DNA of 64,000 bases from Platycnemis pennipes (taxonomy: Eukaryota; Arthropoda; Insecta; Odonata; Platycnemididae), in the NCBI GenBank assembly GCA_933228895.1, contig OW121853.1, positions 6,578,494 through 6,642,493 on the forward strand, written 5' to 3'. Each line of letters begins with the position of its first letter. Position 1 is the first letter of the stretch. Made by a program: the position numbers and the translations under genes. Below the pieces are notes generated by a model. The model made no database searches. It was not told the origin of the DNA and worked only from the letters and a program-made list of their open reading frames with translations. Positions 50,701 to 63,181 of this stretch are shown piece after piece.

Positions 50701-53700
50701 TGTGATTCCCTCAGCATAATTTGTAATTCCATCCGTGGTTGTATTTATTTTCAATGACTTTTGATGACCTGTTTGACTCCTTGACAAACATTTCTTTGGA
50801 AAGACTATGTATTGTCCAGCCTTGTGATATACCTTCTGTCGCTCTTCAGTCAACAGAAATTTGAGGATATTGAGTTGTTATTTAGTTTAGAATGGCTTCC
50901 AAATTTTCAACTCTGAATCATTTGTTCTATCTGCTGAAGAGTAACTCTTCTTTGATTTTAAAGGCAGATCAGTGTATGAGTTGTATTCAATGGATCATAT
51001 AATATCATCTCTATTTTATTGGTAAGGTCAAGAGAGTTGAAGCAACACTTATTCATTTGCAACATACTCTCCTGTGCTGCCAGTATTTTCTTAAATTTTT
51101 ACATGTAGGATATTTTCGTTTTGCCTTGTGCTTTGGTCAGGGTACTCCGGTGAGATGGTGGAAAAACATCTGATGGAACTTGGCATCTTTGTTACATTTT
51201 GTGTCTGTTTTGCACATTTCAACATATTTCATTGAGAATCCTTACATTTCTGTCTAGAAATGCCATTGGATAATATATATTTCATTGGTAAAACTTCTTG
51301 AATGTTTTTATCAATTTTTTTAATTCCATTCATTTGTTGATTTAAAATCTTCTAGCAATGAATGACCTCTCATTTTTCTGCTTCTGACCTCAAGATGCTT
51401 CTAATCGTGCTTGATTGTTTGGAGATCAACCTGCCTAAATCACCTGTTTGGTTCTCCAATTTTCAGGTGTTTGGTAAACTCCTGTCATTTAAGTTGTCAG
51501 CTGCTAGTAATTTCTTTCATGCACTTTACTTATGACATTGCACTGGGCAGAGTGACATTTTGAATCATGTCAGCAGTGGAAATGGATGTACTAAATGTAC
51601 GAAATTGTCTTCCTTTAGAATCAAAGTGAATAATGTTAATGATCATGAGAAATCAAGCTGCTGGAAGATAGGCATTGAACTTACCAATTACTGGAAACGT
51701 ACTGGATAGTTTCTCAGTCAAATAGCTCTTGGATCTTAGAGCCTTAAGCTTGCCAATTAGAAACATTGTCCATAGTTTTTAATAAGTGATCTGAAATAAT
51801 TGATTTGTAAATTATATAGTGACTGAAGCCCTTATCAAATTCTGTAGTACAGAGCAAAAATATTTAGCAGTGCAACATTTATAGGACTGGTTGCCTTGTT
51901 ATTGATTTTTTCTTTCCCTATTTATTCTCATACCATTTTTAGCCCCAAGTAAATAATTAGTAAACTTTTAAGTCTCTCCTGACAAGTAAATAATGTTGTT
52001 TCGGCTAGTTCACAAGATTCTCGGCTAGTATCCATATTCATCTAAAATATGCTTCTCATAATTTTCTAGGCAAATCTAACAATGAACTGGAATAATACTA
52101 CGGTAGACCCTTGCTAATCCAGGCAGACAGGAGATGGTGCAGGGAGCCAAGTAAAACCCAAATTATTATTTCTTTAATGGTTGTTGAAGATGTCTTATTG
52201 CTAAATTATAATTATTCAGGGGTTTCATCCCTCAGAGGAAACTTTTAATAGCGTGGTATTATTTTGTTTGCATAAGTATGTTTCATAATAATTTTATTTT
52301 CCCAAATATCTACAAAATACATGAGGCATAATATCCCCCTGGGTCCCCATGTCTCCCACCTTGGTAGCTTTTTTCATTATTGTCTGAATCTGGCATTGAG
52401 GTGCATTTCGATTGATGATGTCTAATGGAAGAGGTCAGTTTCAATACTCTTGGGCTGTTCTCAGAGGGTTTTTGATTAAAATTTTGAAGGTTGTGAAATA
52501 TACGGAAGAATGCACCATGTGTGGACAAAGGACAGTGTGTAGAAATATAAATAAATGTTGACATAGTAATAATTGCTGACAAAGATAAAATATTATGTTG
52601 GTGTGCAAAATGACAAGGGTGTACTGCATTTAAAGCATTTGAGAACAGGTTAATTGGTATCTCCGAACTTGATTGCATCATGTGGTGATCATTGATATTA
52701 ACATTGTGCATAGTAACAAAGGTGGTGTTACTTTTAATTAATGTTATTGTATTTGATTAAAATACAATCATGGAAGTCTAAATGCTGGGGGTTGCAATTC
52801 GTTTTCCTCTTTCTGCATTCAACACACTGAGTGTGGGCATCCTCCTTTTTTTTGGCATTTGTATCACTTGAGCTAAACGAGAAGCATTGAAGAAAGATGA
52901 TGGAAGTTGTTTGAGAGGAAAACTCCTCACAATAGATGGTGAAATAACTGACACTGGAATAAGTCGTATGAACTGAAATGGGATGTGACTGCATATGCAT
53001 TTGGTTTCAGTTGTGTTTAACGATAGAGAGGAAAGGAGTTTTCAGTGGGGAGGTCCTCAGTCATTGAGGTATCTCTGTAATCGTATGTTATTTCAGTCTT
53101 ATTTTTATACCTATTTATAACTCTCTGTGTGTGGTGACTATTTTTGATTGCCCAAATGGTTTCATTGGTTTCAAATGAAGAGGACTAGATTAATAGTGTT
53201 CATTTACTTTCAGTGTTAATGGGTCTTGTGAAGTAACTGTATGAAATGCATCTGCAATTTCATTTCTGGAAGTCCTCAAAAATGTAACCATCTTCCTTTT
53301 GTACTCTGGTGTTATTTTTTAATGTTATTTTTTCAAGTTGTTCTTCTCTGTGCTTGGAATCATTGTGTCTGTTTTTAAACTTCATTTATGAAACATGACT
53401 GAGTAGAGAAATGTGCCGCAGCGAAATTATTCTGGGTTCTTTCTGTTTGGAATGGAATTTGGCACACACACACAAATGTCGGTAAAAGTCATCCACCAAA
53501 GGATGATAGATATTTGCTGACTGAAGTGGAAAACTGAGGCTTATTGTAATGAATATGTTGTGTATAAATTCAAGTATTAATTTATTATGTAAAGCATTGT
53601 TTTCTACATTGCCTTTTGAATATTTATAAGGAGCAGTTAATGGTGGTTATGAATTTTATTCCCCTGTTAATATTAGAGATGGAACTAGATTAATGTTATT

Positions 53701-54100
53701 ACTAGGTTTTGCCTTTGATGTGGTTGTTGTTATCAAGGTATCTATGAAAAGAGTGGTGACAGTTGTTTACATTCCACTGCATGCTGATGGTAACTTGCAG
53801 TGACCCTTGATCAATGGCATGCTTCTCTTTATGGACTCATCTGTTATATTTAACTGCTCTTGTGTATATTAACATATCAATCATGCCATAATATTTACCT
53901 GAAGTGCAGAATCATTGTCCATTCTGGCAAAATTATTGCTACCCAAGGTCAGCACTTCATCAAACCTTCCCTTCCAATGATACTCATCCATATAAGAATG
54001 CTCACTTAACTAATATATTTTTATGTAGAAAGATGAAATAAAGATATTTTTCCAGCATTTTTCTGATAAGAAGTCAATTTCTCCACTTTTACTATTTCTT
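47741..54100. other. Repeat-poor stretch downstream of RIC1
   Basis: AT-rich, no supported ORF, no recognised transposon in 6.3 kb, in contrast to the introns. The near end is probably RIC1 3' UTR. A (TG)n run followed by (AT)n lies at 49901-49929. Confidence 0.45.
48729..49249 (+). promoter_or_regulatory. Candidate polyadenylation signals for RIC1
   Basis: AATAAA hexamers occur at 48729, 48751 and 49244; the last is followed by a T-rich stretch. They are the first canonical signals I see after the RIC1 stop and would give a 3' UTR of about 1.0-1.5 kb. Hexamers are common in AT-rich DNA, so the choice is inference. Confidence 0.3.
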
Positions 54101-56075
54101 CAGTAAGATTTGAGTGAATTAAAATTTTAATCGATGATTATCATAAATGCACGTACCCATCAGATTTTGAGATAACCCTCTATGGTATGTGTTCACGTGC
54201 TTGGCCATGGCTATTTTCGAGATACAATCTTCCCGCCTTTCAAAATATTTCCAATAGGTATATATTATCGCAAAATGTTTAAATCGTCCCTTGCAAGAAG
54301 GGTTGGATTTTAAGATTGGCTCCCCAAAGTTAGGGCCCTGAAGGTATTAAAGTGGAATCCCCGCTCAGATGCGACATAAGGAACTTTCCATCCAAGCTCT
54401 CTGCTCTTTATCTTCCTATCCCTCCCTCAAACCTTTCCTCTTAGCCGTATGCACCTATACGTGTCAAGACTTGAAATCGTTGATGGGTGCTAGTTGAAAA
54501 GTGTAGAGTGTATTGTGTGTCAGTCTGCACCATCGTTGCAATTGTACAACTAGAGGAAATTACTTGCTTCACTCTATTTGATAACAGTGTCCTCCACAAG
54601 GTGCATAAAGTGATTGCAGCACTTGGAAACTAGTGTTACGTATTATATTGTGGTTATAATTCCATACCAAACATCATTGACATCACTTGCATAAAATCTC
54701 TGGGTGTTCACTCATGGAGCTGACAATGGTTAGAAAATCCATTGTGCAAGTTGCTCCTCAGTTGGTCAGTATGTTAATGGGACCCCAAACATCCTGCAAT
54801 GTGTTGGATACCATGCGGTTGTTCAGTAAACTACTCTATGGTAGGAGCTTGCCACTGCCACAGACTATGTGAGACATTCTGCTATATTTGGGATGAAATA
54901 TTAGAGATGGCATTAGAAGAGGGCAGGTGGCACTGCAATCACACTCGAGTTGCACTCATATTCACCCTATTAACAGCATTCGTCCCTTGAATTACTAGCT
55001 ATGCCATTCGCCCTGCAGTGTAGTAGTTGACAACAGGATTGTGATCAGTGGGTGTGGCGTATGATTCAGATGGAAACAAAAAGTGAATTGGCGCACAAAA
55101 ATGCATTCGTAACATGTTAAATTGTTTGGGATTGCCAAGTGGTTCACGTGATCCTTAAGATGGGACGCCCCTGTCAAACATTGCGATTTAACTCTAATGG
55201 TTCTACATCCTTTATGTAGGTCAACTCACTAAATCTGCATTAAAGCCTGGCTGGGGTGCATCAGCTGCCAAAATAAAAGGCATTAATTTGCTATGACAGA
55301 AAGGTAAGCAATGTGATTTTAAAGTTCCATGGAAAGTTTGAAGCCTATTCTCAACCTTATCTGCTGACAATAATCTCTTAATTTTGTTTTGTTTTGAGTG
55401 TTTTCATTTTCAGGAACTTACTGCTGATTGTTCCATTTTTCTTTGTCTCATCGAAGAAGCACATAAAATGGTGGGCTTGAGTTTTTTTTCCCAATATTTT
55501 GTTGTAGCCATTTCACTTAATTCAATGCATGCCCTAGAATGCCAAGATGGTCCAAAATGTTTAAATAATGTCTTGGATTACAATTTTATTACAATTACAA
55601 TTTGAAATAGACTATTTGGTCTAACCAGATGCCTTTCCCAAAAAATGTGAAAATTACTTATATTCTAAACGATGTACAGTTAAGGAATTATTTCTGAATA
55701 TATTCGGAATTCATTGTGATTCCTCAGTAACCATACATATATGTATGGTTACTGAGGAATCACAATGCGCACATTCATATGGAGCTGTACATCTAAACAC
55801 ATACGCCCCTATGCAAAAAAACTTGAAAATTTTGACTAATTTGGGCCAATAGTTATATAATCCAATTGTTATTGTGTAATTCAATGGTAAATTGGGCAAA
55901 CTTGAAATTTAACAGTTTTTTTCGCAAAGGGGTGTGTTGGGATTAAGAAAAAAACTACCTATTTCTCGTTTTTTCTATCACGTACCGTAGACCGGGGTAA
56001 CTTTGGTACATACATCACGTAATTTCCGACTTTGGAATTTCCCACCAACATCATCATTACCGCAGGTTCCCAATC
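54101..56075. other. Intergenic sequence, no gene seen
   Basis: Only short chance frames. It contains the 56-bp palindrome at 55712-55767, and a transposon-end-like phrase (accgtagaccggggtaactt) at 55984. Confidence 0.4.
55712..55767. repeat. Perfect 56-bp palindrome
   Basis: Arms of 28 bp without spacer, starting cattgtgattcctcagtaac and centred on catacatatatgtatg. Mismatch begins at the next base on each side. Confidence 0.95.
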
Positions 56076-56120
56076 TAGAGGCACTGTATTGGGATTTGGG
56101 ATCCCAATACAGTGCCTCTA
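56076..56120. repeat. Hairpin, 20-bp perfect stem with 5-nt loop
   Basis: tagaggcactgtattgggat, loop ttggg, then the exact complement ending cctcta. Confidence 0.9.
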
Positions 56121-56179
56121 TCCCAATCCGATAACTGAGCCATCAGCCGAGTGTAGGAGAAACTAATTGTGATGTTGGT

Positions 56180-56707
56180 TGGTTGGTTACTCAGGGGAGG
56201 CGACCGACAGCAGAGGCATGACTGAGGCCTAGGATAGGCGGGTAATGGTAAGAGTTTTCAGGGAATGGAGGAAGGGTGGAGAGACATTAGCCGTCGGCAT
56301 TATAATGCTATAGCCTACTCTTTACGAAAGGTGCCAAGGGGACCATGGCAAAACAATGTTTTCAAGTGCGTTAATATCAATTGCGGCCATTTTGCATTCC
56401 AGCGCCCTTACTTTAGGGGCTAAAGTGAGCTCCGAGCCAGTCTTTACCGTAAAGAGACTTTAGCGTCATTTCATCAGAAGTGCCATCCATGAAAGGCGGA
56501 AAGGCCACTTTAGCGTAAAGTCTCGACTATGAATACGACCCTTCCGATGGACGAGTACTGAACTTGAAATGCCCTCCACTAGGCAGTCAAGTGGGGACCG
56601 GTTTTCCGGGTTTTCCACTCAAAAATCTGCCACTGCTGGGATCGAACCTGGGTCCTTCATGGGAGACCGGTACTCTAGCCAACACACCAACCTGATCTCC
56701 ACGTAAT
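56180..56707 (-). mobile_element. tRNA-derived SINE, about 530 bp
   Basis: The minus strand starts with a tRNA-like head (about 56707-56630): ggttggtgtgttggctagag (A-box region) and caggttcgatccc (B box). The body follows, then a short ggtt-repeat tail. It is flanked by the 11-bp target duplication GTGATGTTGGT (56169-56179 and 56708-56718). It is not a functional tRNA gene, as the anticodon and acceptor arms do not fold cleanly. Confidence 0.85.
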
Positions 56708-56718
56708 GTGATGTTGGT

Positions 56719-59700
56719 GATCTATCGATTCCATGAGCGACCTAGCGATGAGGTACCTCATCGCTGTATACTGTACCTACTTTAACTGCACGCGAACAGG
56801 GAGAGTGTAAATTAATATAGTATCCCTGCGTGCGAATATCTATTGATGAATTTTCTGGCGTGGGTACGTTCCATATAAGTACATAAAAATTAATGGAATG
56901 ATTTGTCATATTTTAAGGCGAATCAGTTAAATTCACAGAACATTTACAAATTAAGAGGCGACTCCAGAACAAAAAAATACAATGATAAATAATGTTCAAA
57001 CAGGTGCTCAGCAAACAGGCTGTCGTAAATATCAATTATATATAGATATTGTATAGAAAGTGGTATCATGGAATATCAGCATTCGGCCTAAATAGGTAGG
57101 TATACCACCCAGTGGGCACAGTAGAGGCCCTTTATTAACATAATAGAGGACATCTAGTGCCCAAGGTCCGTCTAGAGACGGACCTTGCTAGTGCCCACTG
57201 TATACTTGCGCCAAACTTATGATGTGGTTGAACACGGAACTAACTTCATTTTAAGCCAGGCCAGAGGGCTAGAAACAGTGTTCTTACCTGTACCCACTGT
57301 GCCTGTGATATCAGTTTTTAAAACAGAATTGCACTTCGAAGCAGCTGGAATCAGCTAGCTTCGTCTTCAAGTAGGTTGGAGTGGAAGTACCATTCAAGAA
57401 TGGCTCACGTAACAATGCGGTAAATAAGTTGATATTTTGAAAATGCAATGTATACGTAATAGGATATGTCCTATTTTGGAATCGACGGGTGTGCTGGATG
57501 TTTTTATTACCATGAGTTTTTTTTATGCATTTTGTTCTTCCGAAGCAATAATTCATATTGGCTTACGTTTTCGAAGAATTTCATAATCACATTTTAGATT
57601 TCTTGCCACAAAGTTCGTAATGCCTCACTTCGATGATGAGGTCCTTATAGCACATATTCCTTCGGGTATCTTTTTCGCATCATGATTTTATTGCATTTCT
57701 AAGCTAGCAGCGATCGGCAATTTGATTGCAAGTAGTTCATTATCCTCCTTGTGATGGTTTTGGGTTTTACCATGAACTTGGAGTAAAAGTATAATTGGAA
57801 GGTTCGATTGTGCTGTACTGAAATGAAGAGTCAATGAAAGAGATACGGCATTTGAGGAACGCTAGTACATAGTAGAAATTGAAAACTACGTACGATCTCA
57901 CTCAATTAGTCAATAGCTTAGACTCAGTAGACTGCCTTTATCTTCATGATTAAGCTTACTTAAAATGCATGGTAATTTAATTAACTTGTGTTACCTTGTC
58001 CCACAGAAATTTTCCCAAGAACTCCCAGAGTCACAGTTAACGCTGTGCTACGAGCAGTACTTGGTTCAATAATGACCGTCCGTTTGCAAATTTTCAGTTG
58101 CAGTGATATTTTGTTGCCGTTTTTAAATACTTATTCTCATCTGTGTGAAGTATTTTTAAAGAGTTGTGTAATCCCTGAAGTACTATCAGTAAAGCAGTCA
58201 TTGCTCATACTTAAGTTACACATACACCATAGGTGCTAACATTCATAGATTATTGTAAGCTACTAGTAGTGAAGTTTGCAAAATTCCTGTACTTTCCCAA
58301 ATAACGATTTTTTTCGTTTTGCAATTTATTTTCTTTGTAAATACATTCAAAGCTCCAATTGAATAAGTGATACATGTTCATGCATGAATTTTCATACAAT
58401 CCTAGAACTAAGCATTACTGCCCAACATAAATGCCTGACCACAGTTCGACAATCCATTTGTATCATCATAAACAAATCTGGCATCTACATAACCCTTAAG
58501 GTTTAATTCTTAAGCTTTTTTAAACAATATCCCAGGGTTTATGGGCCGGGTAAGGTACCCTTGTTGGCCTTGTGCAGTAAACATCCTGGTACTTATTGAT
58601 TTATTGACTATTATCACCTACCACAAAAGAAATATTAGGCCTTGTGTTACAACTAAGATACACTAGATCTTGGGTTGGCAAAGAGCGCTCGTGAGCCACA
58701 TTTGATCATGTTATTGTGGCTCGGAAGTAAAATTGGAAATATCTAGCGATATAACAATCGAAGTTTCATTGGAATAGTTTATATTTTGGAATTTGAAATG
58801 AAACCGACGGAACTATCATGGCTGATTCTTACTGGAATCATATGTTTAAAAATATACTTTCAACTTCTTCACAGCACCAATTGCTTTATCTGTATCCTCA
58901 TCTTTGTATTTAAAGAAGAATCCTTTGCCTGCAGCAGCCATTGTCCTGATAAAATATTACAATATTTAAAAAAAAAATCTATTTTTTTATCCTATGATGG
59001 ACATTTGCAATGCAATAATGGACACCCCCTGTCCAGTACTGGATTTTAAGCTTATTTTACTACATCATTTTAATAGCATCTTATTTACACCGAAACTGGT
59101 CTATAGAGTTCAATATCTAACCATCTCACAAATATTTCGTCAAATCCAATAATGGACACCATGTTCATTAGTGGAGAATGTGGAGAAAATTAAACCAGTA
59201 ATGAACATGTTCACTAAAACCCATATGTAATTCTGAAGATGGAGCATTGCGTAAAGGCAAAAAGCTGGGCGAAGAACATTTGACTGTTTGCTAAGTGTAA
59301 GTGCAGATGAAAAAAGAGCGGCACTGCTGGTGGTAGGGAAAAGTCTTTTCAGCCGTGGTATTTTAGAAACACCAATGTGATGAACTTGTGTGTGCCCATG
59401 CATATGAATAAGGAGACATGCATTAATTCTATGATTTATGAAAGCTCGTTATGAGGTTTTGACAGAAAGGCAAGGCAGCAAAATCATGATCTTCTTATCC
59501 TTTCTTTATTATTATTTTTTTTACTTTTAACAAAGAAAGAACAAAAGCCTGTACTACTTCCAGAATGATAATGAAACTTATTTTATGTAGCTTTAGCTAA
59601 GTCACAAGTTCAGTAATTCTCCCAATTTTCAAAGCATGCTAGTATAATTGATGCATTCCCACTTTGTGAAGCAATGTACAATATCCAGGCACCAGCCCTC

Positions 59701-60277
59701 TATTGAATCACCAACCCTCTTTATGACTATTTTGATGTGTTCCAGTTGGATGTTGTTTCGCGTAAATTGGCTGGAAAACATTTTGCAAGTAAGATGTTTG
59801 CATTGTCATTTTGTCTCTCATTAAACCCTTGATAAGTCTTCATATTCGACCCACAATTTTCAACATATTTCTCAGTGGTACCATCGATGATTGCTAACAC
59901 ATCACTCACAAGTTTCAGTGCAGATGAAAAAGAAAGTATTTAGAACATATTTAGCCCTAAAACGTGAGTTATGTGCCGCATGCCAAAAAATGTGGTCATT
60001 TACATCTACTTCCTTATTTTGGGCTGTTTCCTCTGAAGAAATCATTGTCACTGAATTACAGTAGTGTGGATCTTAAGACACAAGTGCTGCGTTGTCTTAG
60101 CAAAGGAATTTACCATTTATTAGAGTTGTGTGGTGAACTAGAAAATGCAAAAGTTGCATAATTATTGCTTTGGGCTGGGAAGGTATTGAGTTAATTTAAG
60201 TATATTAATGTGAAATCCTTCTGTATCCTTATTAATGGTGAGCTGTTTTGGTCCTTTATAGGTTGGTTAACCTCAAG
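56719..60277. other. Intergenic sequence upstream of SDHC
   Basis: No supported gene. A small inverted-repeat element lies at 57101-57206 (listed separately). The SDHC promoter should lie just before 60278, but no clear core motif is visible. Confidence 0.4.
57101..57206. repeat. Small inverted-repeat element (MITE-like)
   Basis: Ends tatacc...cagtgggcac and gtgcccactgtata are inverted. Inside is an 11-bp-stem hairpin (aaggtccgtct at 57163-57173 with its complement at 57176-57186) bracketed by ctagtgccc direct repeats. Confidence 0.6.
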
Positions 60278-60321
60278 ATGAATCCAAGGTACTCCATCTT
60301 CCGAAGTATTTATTGTGCTCG
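60278..60321 (+). CDS. SdhC: SDHC exon 1 (mitochondrial presequence)
   Basis: ATG at 60278 is followed by 14 codons and CG; the donor gtgagt is at 60322. The four Arg residues and no acid suit a mitochondrial targeting peptide. The start is chosen because the frame joins exon 2 exactly (CG+T = Arg). An ATG inside exon 2 (codon 21) would remove the presequence. Confidence 0.82.
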
Positions 60322-62979
60322 GTGAGTAATAGTTGGTATGTATTCAGTATGATTGGAATGGTGATTTAATTTTCATTTCCATGAAAGGCATAGCATTTGA
60401 ATTCAATTACTAAAAGATCTTAAATCTCTTCTACCTTGGTGTTGAATGAGCAAGAAATGTGAAATTTTTTACCGGCAGGAAATTAATAGAGAATTTTATT
60501 TTTTGGTAAGCCTTAAACAAAATATTCTCTTCCCCGTTTGTTGGCTGTTGGTTCCCTGCAGAAAGTTGGAACTAGCTGTAAGCATATTCTTAATCAGAAA
60601 AATTGCTGTTATAATAAAACCATTTCTATAAATTATTGTATTGGTAGAATTTGCTGGTAGAATTGTAGCTTTATAATTCACTATTTATTGGTAGCACATG
60701 ACCTAGGTGTCAACTTGTATGTCATCATCAGGTGAATACTGCAAGAGATGTACAAGTAGATAAAAATTTGTCAACCTTAGCTTCCTTGTAAAAGACCTTT
60801 TTCAAAAATATGCAATTGCTCTAACACATCAAGTCCGCACCCTTTCTTTTCAGTGTATAGGAACTGTTACTATTATGATTGCATTTCAAGATGAGTTTTG
60901 CGAAGAGAGGAGCAAAGTTTTTATTTTGTGGGAAACATTTGATGTCGACATATTTTCTCTTTGAATTGACAACCTGCCGTCCCAATGCCATGTGCTGAGC
61001 ACTCACTCTTTAATTTATATATACCACTTTTTTCGGTTTGAGGAACTTTGTCCTTTACAACAGTCTTGCAGTATTTCCATGCATTTTACTCACCGATTTC
61101 CTCGTTCTGGCATTTTATAAATCCATATATGTCAAATTTTGATGATAGCAGTGGTTATGGAAGTCTAGGATGGTATGAAAAAAGAATTGCTATGTATGAA
61201 TTTTTGTTAAATATTGTTGAAAAATGTGTGTGGTTACCAAGTGTTTTCCAGCAACAAGAATGACAACATATCCCTAATTATCCTTATTTTATATTATATT
61301 CCCGAAAAATATCCCTTGATTGTCGGTGCGGTTGCATAACCAGCGGGGGCATAATGCTCTGTGAAAGACGAAGTTACCACTGTGAAAGAGAAGTAAAATT
61401 TGCTCAAATACTACCAGTTTTATACCACCGTGACCTTGATCACTTTTCATACTGTACTGCCCCTAGAGATCACACTAAGTTGATTTTTGATTGATTGTCA
61501 TCCCTGATGCATAATTCATGAATATGGTCTCGTCTTACTTTTCTCGTTTAGGCATTATTACAGTTTTTGTACAATCCTCCAGTCAAACTCGGTCCTCTTA
61601 CATCCTACAAACAAGCCCATAAAATCTCTCTCAACTATCTCTTCCTCAATTCTTGAGTAACTTTAATAGGATATTATCAATCCCCACTCCTTCCCCCGTC
61701 TTCTTTTCTTGTTATCTCTTCTCCATCTAACCATCCAGTTATCCTGGCCCAGGTTAATCCTTATCAACGTCCTTGTACTCTTTTGTGTCCCGGCTCCTAG
61801 ACCTGTTACCACTGTTGTAGTTCTTTCCTGTATTCCATCCTTCAAAGCTGAATTTCTTGTAGTTCCATGAGTAGCTCTCCTTACTTGCAACTTACGCAGA
61901 GTATCGTTCTCCACTTCTTGATGCTGGATAACATTCTAACCTTTGAGTACAGGGTGCCTATTTCTCCTTCTCCCTGGAGCCTTTCAATCTGCCTTCCTCA
62001 ATTGCCCTTTCCGCCACTTTTCTATCACTCTCTTCATGTCCCTCCGAAGTCTATTGCTTCTTTCCTTACATTTTCTTTTCCTTAGCTGTGTTTAAATCTT
62101 CCCATTTCTAGAATTCCTCACTTGCCTCCTCCATTGCTGCCATTACCCTATGTTTCTTGTCCCCTCTTCTACTGCTCCTAATTTTATCCCATCCATCCTC
62201 AACTATTTGCCCTTCTGTATCTTCTATCATACATCTGTTCACTAATTCCTGTTATTCTCTCTCATTTACAGCTGCCGAAGTTTTTCACTGTGTTCCTAAA
62301 TCTATGCCCAACCATAATGTAATCTAGTTGGGATCTTCCTATGTCCCCCTGAAAATTAAGTGAGAGATTTTGGCATTAGTAAAGTTTTTGTTGCTATTAT
62401 GTATACATATTTCAATTTTGTAAACTTGTCATTCAACGAAGACAAGACTTTAGAGTAGGCGAAATCAAGACACATTAAGTTATTCTTTTGCCTAACGCAT
62501 TGTGTTGCTGGTAGGTTGATCCTGCTGCCATATTAAATTTTTTTTTAACTTTTCATTCAGTCATCTGTACCTGTTTGCAGGTGCTATCTGACGGCTTCAT
62601 TGGCAAGTTTTCTATTCATCAAATCAGAAAGTACATTTGTAATTAAACACCATAAAATTCGGTGGTGTTTGGGATCACTTTAAATCTCAGAGAGAGGATG
62701 CGATTGGGTTAAATGAGAACGGCATATCAGTTGAGTTTTCAGTAATTTTTGATGATCTTTGAATTCTTGCTTTCAGTGCAAATCTTGTGACAATGAAAGT
62801 GACTAGTTCTAAGGACATAAAAAAGACTGATGAGACCTTCATCCAGAGGAATGAGCGTATTGGCCGGCCTCTGTCACCTCACCTGACAATCTACAAGCCA
62901 CAGCTCACATCCCTGCTCTCCTTGACTCACAGGACCACTGGAATCATTATGTCAACAATTGTGTATGGAGTTGGTATAG
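60278..62979 (+). CDS. SdhC: SDHC, succinate dehydrogenase cytochrome b560 subunit, first two exons
   Basis: This is a membrane anchor of mitochondrial complex II; with SDHD it binds haem b and ubiquinone. Exon 1 (60278-60321) starts at ATG and encodes a short Arg-containing presequence, MNPRYSIFRSIYCA plus two bases. Exon 2 (62777-62979) continues in frame through ERIGRPLSPHLTIYKPQLTS and LLSLTHRTTGI into the start of the first membrane helix, ending after 82 codons plus one base. RPLSPHLxIY and SxxxRxTG are family hallmarks. By alignment with bacterial SdhC, Ser63 and Arg67 correspond to the quinone-site Ser and Arg. The rest of the gene is beyond the window. Confidence 0.94.
60322..61309. 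other. SDHC intron 1, left part
   Basis: No gene. A Penelope-boundary-like phrase (tgtcaacttgtatgtcatca) occurs at 60708. Confidence 0.35.
61310..62350 (-). repeat. Degenerate LINE-like repeat, copy 2
   Basis: Lies in SDHC intron 1; partner of 14490-15630. On the minus strand near 62330 it reads LDYIMVGHRFRNTVKNF, like the end of the endonuclease of the RTE-like LINE ([16 protein letters not shown]). The rest is broken by stops. Confidence 0.55.
62777..62979 (+). CDS. SdhC: SDHC exon 2
   Basis: The acceptor ends tgctttcag at 62776 and the donor is gtacgt at 62980. It encodes TFIQRNERIGRPLSPHLTIY and the SxxHRxTG segment. It leaves in phase 1. Confidence 0.95.
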
Positions 62980-63181
62980 GTACGTTATTTTAGTAAGGTC
63001 TCACTACGTTGTCAAATTTTTTCTCAACTAACCAGCCCATTACTAAATGCAAAGAATTAAATTCCAATCTACATTGTTAGAAATGGTTAATGGAAGTTTT
63101 TGACGGTATTTTTCTGACAGTGTATCCCTTATGTTCCTCCCTCCTGCATATTACCTGCCTTGCTCATTGCCACACCACTGA

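Noticed and set aside
56630..56707. Functional tRNA gene on the minus strand
   Set aside because: A and B boxes are present, but it is part of a 530-bp insertion with target duplication and lacks a convincing full cloverleaf.
59727..59909. 60-codon minus-strand frame in the intergenic region
   Set aside because: No recognisable motif and length within chance expectation for AT-rich DNA.
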